A DNA stretch of 32,111 nt from Zoogloeaceae bacterium (GTDB taxonomy: Bacteria; Pseudomonadota; Gammaproteobacteria; Burkholderiales; Rhodocyclaceae): positions 1-32,111 of the forward strand of contig JAISRR010000078.1 of assembly GCA_031273565.1 (NCBI GenBank), read 5' to 3'. The translations under genes and the position numbers were made by a program. Shown piece after piece: positions 17,496 through 26,557 of the stretch. The stretch's first letter is position 1, and each line of letters opens with the position of its first letter. The notes under the pieces are model-generated. The model was not told the DNA's origin, did no database searches, and saw only the letters and a program-made list of their open reading frames with translations.

Positions 17496-17852
17496 ATGCT
17501 TGACAAGAAACAAGCGCGTTTGCGCCGTGCCCGTAAATCCCGGGCCAAAATCGCCGAGCTTAAGGCTGTGCGCTTGTGCGTGAATCGCACGAACTTCCAC
17601 ATTTACGCTCAAATTATCAGCGCCTGCGGGAGCAAGGTTCTCGCCGCCGCTTCCACTCTGGAAGCGGAAGTGAAGAAAAATGCGCCCAATGGCGGTAACA
17701 AGGCTGCGGCCAGTGTCGTCGGCAAGTTGATCGCCGAACGCGCCAGGGCTGTCGGCATTGAGACCGTGGCGTTTGATCGCTCCGGTTTCCAGTATCACGG
17801 TCGCGTTCAGGCGCTGGCCGAAGCCGCCCGTGAAAACGGTCTCAAATTCTGA
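17496..17852 (+). CDS. rplR: 50S ribosomal protein L18
   Basis: L18 works with L5 to attach 5S rRNA. The 118-residue protein has a basic N-terminus ([16 protein letters not shown]), the [16 protein letters not shown] strand, and the C-terminal [20 protein letters not shown] signature. It is preceded by AGGGTGG next to the rplF stop. Confidence 0.98.
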   Translation: MLDKKQARLRRARKSRAKIAELKAVRLCVNRTNFHIYAQIISACGSKVLAAASTLEAEVKKNAPNGGNKAAASVVGKLIAERARAVGIETVAFDRSGFQYHGRVQALAEAARENGLKF

Positions 17853-17889
17853 TTCCGGGCAACGGACGAGCTTAGGACGAGGTTAAAAA

Positions 17890-18420
17890 ATGGCTAAACC
17901 GAATAGCAGCAACAAAAAAGGGCAGCAGCCCGAAGAACGTGATGACGGTCTCCGGGAAAAGATGGTTTCCGTCAATCGCGTCACCAAGGTGGTGAAGGGG
18001 GGTCGGATTCTCGGTTTCGCGGCGCTCACCGTGGTGGGCGACGGCGATGGCAGCGTCGGCATGGGCAAGGGCAAGTCCCGCGAAGTGCCGGTGGCCGTGC
18101 AGAAAGCGATGGAAGAAGCCCGTCGCAAGATGTTCAAGGTCAGCCTGAAAAGCGGCACCTTGCATCACACCGTGACCGGCAAGCACGGCGCGACCGAAGT
18201 GATGATTCAGCCTGCGCCCGATGGCACCGGCATCATCGCGGGCGGCGCCATGCGCGCTGTCTTCGATGTTGTCGGCATCACCAACGTGGTGGCGAAGGCG
18301 CACGGCTCCACCAATCCTTACAACATCGTTCGCGCCACGCTGAACGGCCTGTCGCGCATGAACACGCCTGCCGAAATCGCCGCCAAGCGGGGTAAGCGCG
18401 TCGAAGAAATTCTGGGGTAA
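17890..18420 (+). CDS. rpsE: 30S ribosomal protein S5
   Basis: S5 sits at the mRNA entrance and affects decoding accuracy. The 176-residue product has the double-stranded-RNA-binding-like N-terminal domain ([20 protein letters not shown], about residues 19-38) and the C-terminal domain with [19 protein letters not shown]. The loop residues linked to spectinomycin resistance (VTKVVKGG region) look wild type. A 37-base gap separates it from rplR. Confidence 0.98.
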   Translation: MAKPNSSNKKGQQPEERDDGLREKMVSVNRVTKVVKGGRILGFAALTVVGDGDGSVGMGKGKSREVPVAVQKAMEEARRKMFKVSLKSGTLHHTVTGKHGATEVMIQPAPDGTGIIAGGAMRAVFDVVGITNVVAKAHGSTNPYNIVRATLNGLSRMNTPAEIAAKRGKRVEEILG

Positions 18421-18423
18421 GAC

Positions 18424-18606
18424 ATGTCTGAAAAAACGCTCAAGGTCACGCTCGTCAAGAGCATCATCGGAACCAGGCAATCCCATCGCGCCACCGTGCG
18501 TGGTCTGGGGTTGAAGAAACTGAACCAAACGGTGCAACTGGAAGACACGCCCGCAGTGCGCGGCATGATTCACAAGGTTGCCTATCTTCTGAAGTACGAG
18601 GGTTAA
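18424..18606 (+). CDS. rpmD: 50S ribosomal protein L30
   Basis: L30 is a small large-subunit protein. The 60-residue product starts [20 protein letters not shown] and contains the family pattern [17 protein letters not shown], ending VAYLLKYEG. It begins three bases after the rpsE stop, using GGGG inside the end of rpsE as ribosome site. Confidence 0.97.
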   Translation: MSEKTLKVTLVKSIIGTRQSHRATVRGLGLKKLNQTVQLEDTPAVRGMIHKVAYLLKYEG

Positions 18607-18610
18607 CAAG

Positions 18611-19048
18611 ATGCGTCTGAATACCATTAAACCCGCCAAAGGCGCCAAACACGCCGCCAGGCGTCCCGGTCGCGGCATCGGCTCCGGCCTTGGCAAGACC
18701 GGCGGTCGCGGTCACAAGGGTCAGAAATCCCGCTCCGGCGGTTTCCACAAAGTCGGCTTTGAAGGCGGTCAAATGCCGATTTATCGCCGTCTGCCCAAGC
18801 GTGGTTTCTTCTCCCTGACGCGCGCCCGCAATGTGGAAATTCGTCTTTCCGCGCTGAACGCGCTGCCGACCGACGACATCGACTTGCTGGTTCTGAAACA
18901 GGCCGGGCTGGTCGCGGGCGATGCGCTTTCCGCCAAGGTCATTCTGGCCGGGGAGATTACCCGCAAGGTGAATCTGAAAGGCGTTGGCGCGACCAGAGGC
19001 GCGAAGGCGGTCATCGAAGCGGCTGGCGGCAGCGTCGCCGCCGCCTGA
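18611..19048 (+). CDS. rplO: 50S ribosomal protein L15
   Basis: L15 helps late large-subunit assembly. The 145-residue protein has the Gly/Arg-rich N-terminal tail ([20 protein letters not shown]), the conserved [18 protein letters not shown] motif and a C-terminal domain ending GGSVAAA. It begins four bases after rpmD; secY follows 34 bases later. Confidence 0.98.
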   Translation: MRLNTIKPAKGAKHAARRPGRGIGSGLGKTGGRGHKGQKSRSGGFHKVGFEGGQMPIYRRLPKRGFFSLTRARNVEIRLSALNALPTDDIDLLVLKQAGLVAGDALSAKVILAGEITRKVNLKGVGATRGAKAVIEAAGGSVAAA

Positions 19049-19082
19049 ATGTGACTTGTGACGGAAAATTGAGGAACGGATC

Positions 19083-20420
19083 TTGACAGCAGCGAATTCT
19101 GGTCTTGCGGGCATGGCTTCCAGTGGAAAATTCGGCGACCTTCGGCGTCGCCTGATGTTCCTGCTGGGGGCGATGGTCGTTTACCGTATCGGTACGCACA
19201 TTCCGGTTCCGGGCATCAATCCCACAGTGCTGGCCGAAGCGTTTCAGTCGCAGCAAAACGGCATTCTGGGCATGTTGAACATGTTCTCCGGCGGCGCCCT
19301 GGAGCGCTTTACCATTTTTGCGCTGGGCATCATGCCTTACATTTCCGCGTCCATCATCATGCAGTTGATGGCCGTCGCCATTCCCCAACTCGAACAGTTG
19401 AAAAAGGAAGGTGAGGCCGGACGTCGCAAGATTACCCAATACACCCGTTACGGCACCCTGTTGCTGGGTTTCGTGCAGGGTTTGGGCATCGCCATCATGC
19501 TGGAATCCCAGCCCGGACTGGTCTACGATCCCGGCTTTGCGTTTCGCCTGACCACCGTTCTCACCCTGATTACCGGCACCATGTTCCTGATGTGGCTGGG
19601 CGAGCAGATCACCGAGCGCGGTCTGGGTAATGGTATTTCGCTCATCATCTTCGCCGGTATCGCCGCCGGATTGCCGGCTGCCATTGGCGGACTTTTTGAA
19701 CTGGTGAGTACGGGCGCCATGCATCCTCTGGTCGCCATCATCATCTGTCTGCTGGTGTTGGCGGTGACCTTTGGCGTGGTCTTTGTCGAGCGTGGTCAGC
19801 GCAAGATTCTGGTCAATTACATGAAACAGCATGTCGGCAACCGCGCGTATGGCGGTCGTCAGTCTTCGTATCTGCCCCTGAAGCTCAATATGTCCGGTGT
19901 GATTCCGCCCATTTTTGCTTCCAGCATCATCCTTTTCCCGGCGATGGCGGCAAACTGGTTCGGTTCCAGCAACTCGATGACCTGGCTGAAAGACATTTCC
20001 AGCGCACTCTCGCCCGGGCAACCGATTTACGTGCTGCTCTACGCGACCGCGATCATCTTCTTCTGTTTCTTTTACACGGCGCTGGTGTTCAATTCCAAAG
20101 ATACCGCCGACAACCTGAAAAAGAGCAATGGCGTCATTCCCGGCATTCGTCCCGGCGAACAGACTGCACGCTACGTCGACAAGATTCTGATGCGCCTGAC
20201 CATGGTGGGCGCGGTGTACATCACTCTGGTTTGCCTGCTGCCGGAATTCCTGATCCTGAAATGGAATGCCCCCTTCTATTTCGGCGGCACGTCGCTGTTG
20301 ATTATCGTGGTGGTCACCATGGACTTCATGTCCCAGGTGCAGGCTTATATCATGTCGCACCAATATGAAGGTCTCTTGAAGAAAGCGAACTTCAAGGGCG
20401 GCAACCCCTTGTTGCGATAA
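19083..20420 (+). CDS. secY: Preprotein translocase channel subunit SecY
   Basis: SecY forms the protein-conducting channel of the inner membrane with SecE and SecG, driven by SecA or the ribosome. The 445-residue protein has ten predicted membrane helices. Visible signatures are [20 protein letters not shown] at the first helix, the plug region [11 protein letters not shown] to [22 protein letters not shown], and the cytoplasmic loop with [24 protein letters not shown] at 19083 is chosen as start because GAGGAA lies at good spacing; the first downstream ATG (19113) would lose ten residues and has no clear ribosome site. Confidence 0.96.
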   Translation: MTAANSGLAGMASSGKFGDLRRRLMFLLGAMVVYRIGTHIPVPGINPTVLAEAFQSQQNGILGMLNMFSGGALERFTIFALGIMPYISASIIMQLMAVAIPQLEQLKKEGEAGRRKITQYTRYGTLLLGFVQGLGIAIMLESQPGLVYDPGFAFRLTTVLTLITGTMFLMWLGEQITERGLGNGISLIIFAGIAAGLPAAIGGLFELVSTGAMHPLVAIIICLLVLAVTFGVVFVERGQRKILVNYMKQHVGNRAYGGRQSSYLPLKLNMSGVIPPIFASSIILFPAMAANWFGSSNSMTWLKDISSALSPGQPIYVLLYATAIIFFCFFYTALVFNSKDTADNLKKSNGVIPGIRPGEQTARYVDKILMRLTMVGAVYITLVCLLPEFLILKWNAPFYFGGTSLLIIVVVTMDFMSQVQAYIMSHQYEGLLKKANFKGGNPLLR

Positions 20421-20425
20421 AGCAA

Positions 20426-20644
20426 ATGGCGAAAGAAGACTCCATCGAAATGCAGGGCGAGGTATTGGAAAACCTGCCCAACGCAACCTTCCGGGTCAAA
20501 CTGGAAAACGGGCATGAAATTCATGCCACGATCTCCGGCAAGATGAGGATGCACTACATCCGCATCCAGACCGGCGACAAGGTGACGGTGGCGTTAACCC
20601 CTTACGATTTATCACGCGGACGCATCATTTTCCGCGCGAAATGA
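20426..20644 (+). CDS. infA: Translation initiation factor IF-1
   Basis: IF-1 binds the A site of the small subunit during initiation. The 72-residue OB-fold protein starts [20 protein letters not shown] and ends [12 protein letters not shown], the full standard length. It follows secY by five bases without a clear ribosome site of its own, so coupling to secY translation is likely. infA at this position, between secY and rpmJ, is typical of betaproteobacteria. Confidence 0.97.
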   Translation: MAKEDSIEMQGEVLENLPNATFRVKLENGHEIHATISGKMRMHYIRIQTGDKVTVALTPYDLSRGRIIFRAK

Positions 20645-20723
20645 AAGATTCTCTACGCGTAACCCCGGGAGAGACGGGAAACACGGCTGCTTCCCTGACC
20701 TTCTGTTTTTAGGAGCTGTAAAA

Positions 20724-20837
20724 ATGAAAGTATTGCCTTCGGTGAAGCGTATTTGCCGCAATTGTAAGGTGATCCGCCGTAAAGGCGTCGTGCGGATTAT
20801 CTGCAAAGATCCGCGCCACAAACAGCGCCAGGGCTGA
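20724..20837 (+). CDS. rpmJ: 50S ribosomal protein L36 (zinc-binding form)
   Basis: This 37-residue gene reads [20 protein letters not shown] and ends DPRHKQRQG. Cys11, Cys14, Cys27 and His32 form the zinc ribbon of the C-plus L36. The ribosome site AGGAG lies 9 bases upstream. The 79-base gap after infA holds no other gene. L36 is the smallest large-subunit protein and binds 23S rRNA near the L11/L6 region. Confidence 0.97.
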   Translation: MKVLPSVKRICRNCKVIRRKGVVRIICKDPRHKQRQG

Positions 20838-20892
20838 TTTTCAGTCCCGGATGAGTTGGATTTTTTAATTTTGGCATCGTTGGAGTGAAACA

Positions 20893-21258
20893 ATGGCCCG
20901 TATTGCAGGGGTAAACATTCCGAACCACCAGCACGCAGAAATCGCGCTGACCTCCATTTATGGCATCGGTCGTTCACGCGCGCAGAAAATCTGTGATGCG
21001 GCTGGCGTCGTTCGTTCAATCAAGATCAAGGACCTGTCGGACGCCGACATGGAAAAGCTGCGCGACGAAGTGAGCAAATTCACCGTTGAAGGTGATTTGC
21101 GCCGCGAAGTGACCATGAGCATCAAGCGTCTGATGGACCTGGGTTGTTATCGTGGTCTGCGTCATCGCAAGGGCTTGCCCTGTCGCGGTCAGCGGACTCG
21201 CACCAATGCGCGTACCCGCAAGGGGCCGAGCAAGGCCATCGCTGGCAAGAAGAAATAA
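20893..21258 (+). CDS. rpsM: 30S ribosomal protein S13
   Basis: S13 lies in the small-subunit head and contacts the P-site tRNA through its C-terminal tail. The 121-residue protein has [20 protein letters not shown], the [11 protein letters not shown] helix-hairpin motif, and the [20 protein letters not shown] signature. TTGGAG precedes the ATG. It starts the alpha-operon part of the cluster; no separate promoter is evident in the 55-base gap before it. Confidence 0.98.
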   Translation: MARIAGVNIPNHQHAEIALTSIYGIGRSRAQKICDAAGVVRSIKIKDLSDADMEKLRDEVSKFTVEGDLRREVTMSIKRLMDLGCYRGLRHRKGLPCRGQRTRTNARTRKGPSKAIAGKKK

Positions 21259-21269
21259 CAGGAACTGAT

Positions 21270-21659
21270 ATGGCTAAAACCACCCAAAAAGTTCGCAAAA
21301 AAGTTAAAAAGAACGTGGCGGAGGGCATTGCCCACATCCACGCCTCTTTTAACAACACCATCATTACCATCACCGACCGTCAGGGCAACGCGCTCTCCTG
21401 GGCAACGTCTGGCGGCGCGGGTTTCCGGGGTTCCCGCAAATCCACGCCCTTTGCCGCCCAGGTCGCTGCGGAAGCCGCAGGCAAGGCCGCGCAGGAATGT
21501 GGCGTGAAGAATCTGGAAGTTCGCATCAAAGGCCCCGGCCCTGGTCGTGAATCTTCCGTTCGCGCCCTCAATGCCTTGGGCATGAAGATCACCGGCATCA
21601 CCGATGTGACGCCGGTGCCCCATAACGGCTGCCGTCCGCCTAAAAAGCGTCGGATTTAA
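21270..21659 (+). CDS. rpsK: 30S ribosomal protein S11
   Basis: S11 forms part of the platform near the Shine-Dalgarno cleft. The 129-residue protein begins [20 protein letters not shown], has [19 protein letters not shown] and ends [17 protein letters not shown]. The frame is open upstream through the end of rpsM, but the ATG at 21270 with AGGAA just before it gives the exact family length. Confidence 0.98.
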   Translation: MAKTTQKVRKKVKKNVAEGIAHIHASFNNTIITITDRQGNALSWATSGGAGFRGSRKSTPFAAQVAAEAAGKAAQECGVKNLEVRIKGPGPGRESSVRALNALGMKITGITDVTPVPHNGCRPPKKRRI

Positions 21660-21669
21660 GGAGTAGAAC

Positions 21670-22299
21670 GTGGCTCGTAATCTTGATCCCAAATGCCGCC
21701 AATGCCGTCGCGAAGGGGAAAAACTGTTCCTCAAGGGCGAAAAGTGTTTTTCCGACAAGTGCGCGATTGAACGTCGCGCCTATGCCCCCGGTCAACACGG
21801 CCAGAAATCCGGCGCGCGTCTTTCCGACTATGGCGTGCATCTGCGCGCCAAGCAGAAAATCCGTCGTGTTTATGGCGTACTCGAAGGCCAGTTCCGCCGC
21901 ACCTTCGCCGAAGCCGAGCGTCGTAAAGGCCAGACCGGTGAAAACCTGCTGCAACTGCTGGAAGCCCGGCTGGACTCCGTTGCCTACCGTATGGGCTTTG
22001 GCGCTTCCCGCGTCGAAGCGCGTCAGGTTGTGCGTCACAACGGCGTGCTGGTGAACGGCAAGCGGGTGAACATTCCCTCTTACACCGTGCGTCCGGGCGA
22101 CGTGGTCACGCTCACCGCGAAAGCGCGGGGACACCTGCGCGTCAAGGCTGCTCTGGAAGCGGCGGAATCCCGTGGTTTCCCGGAGTGGATCGCGGTTGAT
22201 GTGAAGGAAGGCAAGGGCACGTTCAAGGCGATGCCGCAACGCGCCGAGCTTTCCCCGACCCTGAATGAAGGTCTGGTCATCGAACTTTATTCGAAGTAA
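21670..22299 (+). CDS. rpsD: 30S ribosomal protein S4 (cysteine-containing form)
   Basis: S4 nucleates 16S rRNA folding and in enteric bacteria represses the alpha operon. The 209-residue protein starts at GTG 21670, behind AAGGAG. Its N-terminus, [20 protein letters not shown] to [13 protein letters not shown], holds a CXXC...C...C set (Cys9, 12, 26, 31) that could bind zinc. The S4 RNA-binding domain ([20 protein letters not shown]) follows at about 97-116. Many betaproteobacterial S4 proteins lack these cysteines; I recall the C-plus form from Rhodocyclales and Nitrosomonadales. Confidence 0.98.
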   Translation: MARNLDPKCRQCRREGEKLFLKGEKCFSDKCAIERRAYAPGQHGQKSGARLSDYGVHLRAKQKIRRVYGVLEGQFRRTFAEAERRKGQTGENLLQLLEARLDSVAYRMGFGASRVEARQVVRHNGVLVNGKRVNIPSYTVRPGDVVTLTAKARGHLRVKAALEAAESRGFPEWIAVDVKEGKGTFKAMPQRAELSPTLNEGLVIELYSK

Positions 22300-22306
22300 C
22301 TGGTTT

Positions 22307-22335
22307 GCCGGACAAGCCTCCAAGGTTTGTCCGGC
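22307..22335 (+). other. Strong hairpin between rpsD and rpoA
   Basis: GCCGGACAAGCC (22307-22318) and GGTTTGTCCGGC (22324-22335) form a 12-bp stem (one G:T pair) with a five-base loop. It fills most of the 57-base gap between the two genes and ends about 21 bases before the rpoA start. It lacks a following T-run, so it is not a standard terminator. It may be an RNA processing or stabilising element, or partially attenuate rpoA. Confidence 0.7.
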
Positions 22336-22356
22336 GATATAGCAAAAGGATAGTCC

Positions 22357-23331
22357 ATGCAAAACAATACTCTTCTGAAACCGCGCATCATTGATGTTCA
22401 AAGTGTCTCTCCGGTGGAGGCGAGGGTCGTCATGGAGCCCTTTGAACGCGGTTTCGGGCATACACTGGGGAATGCGTTGCGTCGCATCCTGCTTTCTTCC
22501 ATGGACGGTTACGCGCCGACCGAAGTTTCGATCGACGGCGTGCTGCACGAGTACTCCAGCATCGACGGCGTGGAAGAGGATGTCGTTGATATTCTCCTCA
22601 ACCTGAAAGGTGTGGTGTTCAAGTTGCATGGCGGCGCTGAAACCCGGCTTAACCTGAAAAAGGAAGGCCCCGGCGTTATTCGCGCCAGCGATATTGAACT
22701 GCCGCACGATGTGGAAATCATCAACCCGGAACACGTCATCGCCCACCTGCAACCCGGCGGCAAGATCGCCATGGAACTCACGGTGGAAAAGGGTCGTGGC
22801 TATGTGCCCGGCAACATGCGTAACCTGAACGACGGCAAGACCATCGGCCAACTGGTGCTCGACGCCTCGTTCAGCCCGGTGAAGCGTGTCGCCTACGCCG
22901 TGGAATCCGCGCGCGTCGAGCAACGCACCGACCTGGACAAGCTGGTTGTCGACATCGAAACCAATGGCGTCATCCAGCCGGAAGAGGCCATTCGCGCCGC
23001 TGCCCGCATTCTGGTCAGCCAACTGGAAGTCTTCGCCGATCTGGAAGGCACCGCGCCCGCCGTGGAAGTCAGCAAGCCTGCACAGGTTGATCCCGTGCTG
23101 CTGCGTCCGGTCGACGATCTGGAACTGACCGTGCGTTCGGCCAACTGCCTGAAGGCGGAAAGCATCTACTACATCGGCGACCTGATTCAGCGCACTGAAA
23201 ACGAGCTGCTGAAGACCCCGAATCTGGGCCGCAAATCCTTAAATGAAATCAAGGAAGTGCTCGCCAGCCGTGGTCTCACCCTCGGCATGAAACTGGAAAA
23301 CTGGCCACCCGCCGGTCTGGAACGTATTTAA
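22357..23331 (+). CDS. rpoA: DNA-directed RNA polymerase alpha subunit
   Basis: Alpha dimers scaffold RNA polymerase, and the C-terminal domain binds UP elements and activators. The 324-residue protein has the N-terminal domain (about 1-230) with [20 protein letters not shown] and the C-terminal domain (about 245-324) with [20 protein letters not shown] and [20 protein letters not shown], including the conserved Arg of VRSANCL. The ribosome site is AAAGGA. Length is normal for proteobacteria. Confidence 0.98.
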   Translation: MQNNTLLKPRIIDVQSVSPVEARVVMEPFERGFGHTLGNALRRILLSSMDGYAPTEVSIDGVLHEYSSIDGVEEDVVDILLNLKGVVFKLHGGAETRLNLKKEGPGVIRASDIELPHDVEIINPEHVIAHLQPGGKIAMELTVEKGRGYVPGNMRNLNDGKTIGQLVLDASFSPVKRVAYAVESARVEQRTDLDKLVVDIETNGVIQPEEAIRAAARILVSQLEVFADLEGTAPAVEVSKPAQVDPVLLRPVDDLELTVRSANCLKAESIYYIGDLIQRTENELLKTPNLGRKSLNEIKEVLASRGLTLGMKLENWPPAGLERI

Positions 23332-23384
23332 AGCAACAAGTAATACCCGTCAGGGACGCTTGCACAACATAGAAAGGATCAACC

Positions 23385-23786
23385 ATGCGTCACCGTTTAG
23401 GTTTGAGAAAACTGAACCGCACCAGCAGCCATCGTCTGGCGATGCTGCGTAACATGACCGTTTCCCTGCTCCGGCACGAAGCGATCAAGACCACCCTGCC
23501 CAAGGCCAGGGAACTGCGTCGGGTCGTGGAACCCATGATTACGCTTGGCAAGAAACCCAGTCTGGCGAACCGCCGTCTGGCTTTTGACCGTCTGCGCGAC
23601 CGTGAGATCGTCGTCAAGCTGTTCGATGAACTCGGCCCCCGCTACGTCAATCGTCCTGGTGGCTACCTGCGTATCCTGAAATGCGGTTTCCGCGTGGGCG
23701 ACAATGCGCCCATGGCCTACGTCGAACTTCTCGACCGTCCCGAAGGCGAAGCCGTGGAAGTGGCGGACGAAGAAGCCGCCGCCTGA
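23385..23786 (+). CDS. rplQ: 50S ribosomal protein L17
   Basis: L17 sits near the peptide exit tunnel. The 133-residue product begins [20 protein letters not shown] and continues [20 protein letters not shown], the family signature, then [20 protein letters not shown] near the C-terminus. The acidic/alanine tail is slightly longer than in E. coli. AAAGGA lies upstream. It is the last gene of the ribosomal cluster. Confidence 0.98.
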   Translation: MRHRLGLRKLNRTSSHRLAMLRNMTVSLLRHEAIKTTLPKARELRRVVEPMITLGKKPSLANRRLAFDRLRDREIVVKLFDELGPRYVNRPGGYLRILKCGFRVGDNAPMAYVELLDRPEGEAVEVADEEAAA

Positions 23787-23845
23787 TGTTCAGGGGAGCA
23801 GAATAAAATCCGGACGCGCGTCCACTCAGATGTCTGACCCATCGC

Positions 23846-23871
23846 AAAGCCTCCGAAAGTGGAGGCTTTGT
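23846..23871 (+). terminator. Hairpin terminator after rplQ
   Basis: AAAGCCTCC (23846-23854) pairs perfectly with GGAGGCTTT (23861-23869) around a six-base loop, about 60 bases after the rplQ stop. The T-run is short (TTTGT), so termination may be partial. A 12-bp palindrome, GGACGCGCGTCC, lies just before it at 23812-23823. Confidence 0.75.
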
Positions 23872-24028
23872 CATGTATGGAAGGCGTTCTGGTTTTGGCC
23901 TGTAAAACCTGCCCGCCCGGATAAAATCGGGGAGCGCCTGTATGCTTCGTCAAGCCCATGTAAAGTTGTTTTTGCGCTTACGGGTTACCCAACAAACAGC
24001 ACCTGAATCCGGGATTTTGGAGGTTGTA

Positions 24029-24493
24029 ATGATCAATCCCGTTTTGCCTTACAAAACCCCCATCTCTGTCCTCGTTGTCATCCACACCCCGACGCTGGAC
24101 ATCCTGCTTCTGGAACGCGCCCTGCATCCCGGTTACTGGCAATCCGTCACGGGCAGTCTGGAAGCGGGCGAGACGCCTGCCGAGGCTGCCTTGCGCGAAG
24201 TTGCCGAGGAAACCGGCCTCCTCGTTCCAGCGCAACAATTGCGGGACTGGCGGCAAAGTCGGGAATTCGAGATTTTCCCTGAATGGCGACGCCGTTACGC
24301 CCCCGGCGTCACCCGCAATACCGAACACCTGTTTTCCCTGCAAATCCCCACCCGCCAGCGCATACGCCTCGCCCCCGCCGAACACCGCGACTCTTGCTGG
24401 CTGCCGCCGACAGAAGCCGCCGCCCGCTGTTTTTCCCCCAGCAACCGCGACGCCATTCTCCAGATCGCAAAGCTACCCGCTGATTCCTGCTGA
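24029..24493 (+). CDS. nudB: Dihydroneopterin triphosphate diphosphatase (Nudix hydrolase NudB)
   Basis: NudB removes pyrophosphate from dihydroneopterin triphosphate in folate synthesis. The 154-residue protein shows a complete Nudix box, GSLEAGETPAEAALREVAEE followed by TGL, at about residues 44-66, with the REVAEE metal-binding glutamates. Other NudB-like features are PISVLVVIHTP near the start, ALHPGYWQSVTGS before the box, and VTRNTEHLFSL after it. The ATG at 24029 has GGAGG at good spacing; the frame is open 29 codons further upstream, but that part does not resemble the family. It stands alone after the ribosomal terminator. Confidence 0.9.
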   Translation: MINPVLPYKTPISVLVVIHTPTLDILLLERALHPGYWQSVTGSLEAGETPAEAALREVAEETGLLVPAQQLRDWRQSREFEIFPEWRRRYAPGVTRNTEHLFSLQIPTRQRIRLAPAEHRDSCWLPPTEAAARCFSPSNRDAILQIAKLPADSC

Positions 24494-24542
24494 TCCCAAA
24501 CTGGTGCTTCATTCCAGATTGGTGCGTCCGCAGGAGAGCGTC

Positions 24543-24557
24543 GCACCAACACAGTGC
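24543..24557 (+). promoter_or_regulatory. NtrC-like enhancer site upstream of glnK
   Basis: GCACC-AACAC-AGTGC matches the NtrC dyad (GCAC, seven bases, GTGC) with one mismatch in the flanks. Its centre lies about 95 bases before the start point predicted from the sigma-54 element, a usual enhancer distance. Additional GGTGC half-sites occur at 24503-24507 and 24521-24525. Confidence 0.65.
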
Positions 24558-24620
24558 AAATCGCACGTTCAAATGGGATGGATGTCACCTAAAATAATGA
24601 TTTTAAAACATTTATTCATC

Positions 24621-24636
24621 TGGCACGGAGCCTGCT
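24621..24636 (+). promoter_or_regulatory. Sigma-54 (RpoN) promoter of glnK-amtB
   Basis: TGGCACGGAGCCTGCT matches the -24/-12 consensus TGGCACG-N4-TTGCW at 11 of 12 fixed positions, with the GG and GC pairs exactly ten bases apart. It lies about 120 bases before the glnK ATG. glnK-amtB is a classical NtrC/sigma-54 target, so the assignment fits both sequence and context. Confidence 0.9.
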
Positions 24637-24638
24637 AA

Positions 24639-25094
<456 letters not shown>

Positions 25095-25106
25095 GGAGAC
25101 TCCGCC

Positions 25107-26510
25107 ATGAAACATTTATTTGCTTTACTGGCGCTGCTGGGCGCTGTCAGCCTGGGAACGCCTGCCTGGGCGCAAGAGGCCGCGACGGAGCCTGTCGCTG
25201 TCGAGACGACGAGCGTCAGCGCGGAAGTCGCCACCCCCGACGCCGAAGCGCCGGCTGGCGAAGCGCCTGTTGCCGAAGCGGAAGCGGGCACGCTGGATAC
25301 CGGCGACACCGCCTGGATGCTGACCTCCACCATGCTGGTCATCCTGATGACCATCCCCGGTCTGGCGTTGTTCTACGGCGGACTGGCGCGCAGCAAGAAC
25401 ATGCTCTCCGTGCTCCTGCATGTGTTCATCATCTTCTGCCTGATGACCGTACTGTGGTGCATTTACGGCTACAGCCTGGCCTTCTCCGGCGAAGGTCTGT
25501 TCGTCGGTAATCTGGACAAGATATTCCTGAAGGGCATTACCATGGATGGGTTATCGCCCAATCTGGCGACCATCCCGGAATATGTCTTTGTTGCCTTCCA
25601 GTCCACCTTAGCCGCCATCACCACGGCGCTGATCGTCGGCTCCTTTGCCGAACGTATCAAGTTCTCCGCCGTCGTGATTTTCGCGATCCTCTGGTACACC
25701 TTCAGCTATGTGCCGATGGCGCATATCGTCTGGGGCGGCGGCTTCCTCGGCGCTGATGGCGCGCTGGACTTCGCGGGCGGCACGGTGGTGCACATCAACG
25801 CCGGTATTGCCGGTCTGGTTGGCGCTTACCTGCTTGGCAAGCGTATCGGCCTCGGTCGTGAGGCGCTGACGCCGCACTCCCTGACGCTCACCATGGTCGG
25901 CGCTGCCCTGCTGTGGGTGGGCTGGTTCGGCTTCAACGCCGGTTCCGCCGGCGCTGCCAACGGTCAGGCCGGTCTGGCCTTCGTGAATACCATTCTGGCG
26001 ACCGCTGCGGCGACGCTGACCTGGATCACGGGCGAAGCCATCTTCAAGGGCAAGCCTTCCAGTCTGGGCGCGGCTTCCGGCGCGGTGGCGGGTCTTGTGG
26101 CGGTAACGCCCGCGGCGGGCTTCATCGGGCCGATGGGTTCCATCATCCTCGGCGTCATCGCCGGATTCGTCTGCCTGTGGGGGGTCAATGGCCTGAAGAA
26201 AATCCTCGGCGCGGACGATGCCTTCGATGTCTTCGGCGTGCATGGCGTCGGCGGCATCGTGGGCGCGATCCTGACCGGTGTCTTCGCGGCGACCGAGCTG
26301 GGCGGACAGGGCTACGGCGAGGGCGTGACCATGGCGTCGCAAGTCTTCGTGCAAGTCAAGAGCGTGGGCGTGACCATCGTCTGGTCGGGCGTCGTCGCCT
26401 TCATCGCCTACAAGATTGCCGACCTGTTCGTGGGGCTGCGCGTGCCGGAAGAAGAAGAACGCGAAGGGCTGGACATCACCACCCATGGCGAAACCGCCTA
26501 CCATTTCTGA
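25107..26510 (+). CDS. amtB: Ammonium transporter AmtB
   Basis: AmtB trimers conduct ammonium across the inner membrane. The 467-residue protein has a signal peptide (MKHLFALLALLGAVSLGTPA, cut near AWA/QE). An Ala/Glu/Pro-rich linker follows (about 23-65), then eleven predicted helices. Signatures include LFYGGLARSKNML, the pore histidines in VVHINAG and FGVHGVGG, and the short cytoplasmic C-terminal region that contacts GlnK (LRVPEEEEREGLDITTHGET). The acidic linker is longer than in E. coli AmtB. AAGGAG lies 9 bases before the ATG, and cotranscription with glnK is nearly certain. Confidence 0.96.
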   Translation: MKHLFALLALLGAVSLGTPAWAQEAATEPVAVETTSVSAEVATPDAEAPAGEAPVAEAEAGTLDTGDTAWMLTSTMLVILMTIPGLALFYGGLARSKNMLSVLLHVFIIFCLMTVLWCIYGYSLAFSGEGLFVGNLDKIFLKGITMDGLSPNLATIPEYVFVAFQSTLAAITTALIVGSFAERIKFSAVVIFAILWYTFSYVPMAHIVWGGGFLGADGALDFAGGTVVHINAGIAGLVGAYLLGKRIGLGREALTPHSLTLTMVGAALLWVGWFGFNAGSAGAANGQAGLAFVNTILATAAATLTWITGEAIFKGKPSSLGAASGAVAGLVAVTPAAGFIGPMGSIILGVIAGFVCLWGVNGLKKILGADDAFDVFGVHGVGGIVGAILTGVFAATELGGQGYGEGVTMASQVFVQVKSVGVTIVWSGVVAFIAYKIADLFVGLRVPEEEEREGLDITTHGETAYHF

Positions 26511-26535
26511 GCGGGTTTCTCTCTTCCTCTCTTTG

Positions 26536-26557
26536 GGCGCCTTCGGGCGCCTTTTTT
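26536..26557 (+). terminator. Rho-independent terminator after amtB
   Basis: GGCGCC-TTCG-GGCGCC is a 6-bp GC stem with a stable UUCG tetraloop, followed directly by six T residues. It begins about 25 bases after the amtB stop and touches the stop of the convergent permease gene. Confidence 0.93.

Noticed and set aside
16203-17798. Long minus-strand open frame of 531 codons across rpsN, rpsH, rplF and rplR
   Set aside because: It runs opposite to four certain ribosomal genes, has no ribosome site and shows His/Gly/Ala-rich composition typical of antisense frames in GC-rich coding DNA.
19011-20486. Minus-strand open frame of 491 codons opposite secY
   Set aside because: It is a shadow of secY with no recognisable domain; its Gln/His/Asp-rich composition mirrors SecY codons.
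21640-23022. Minus-strand open frame of 460 codons opposite rpsD and rpoA
   Set aside because: It overlaps two certain genes completely and resembles no protein family.
23812-23823. Perfect palindrome GGACGCGCGTCC after rplQ
   Set aside because: It is short, has no loop and no T-run; the neighbouring hairpin at 23846-23869 is the better terminator.
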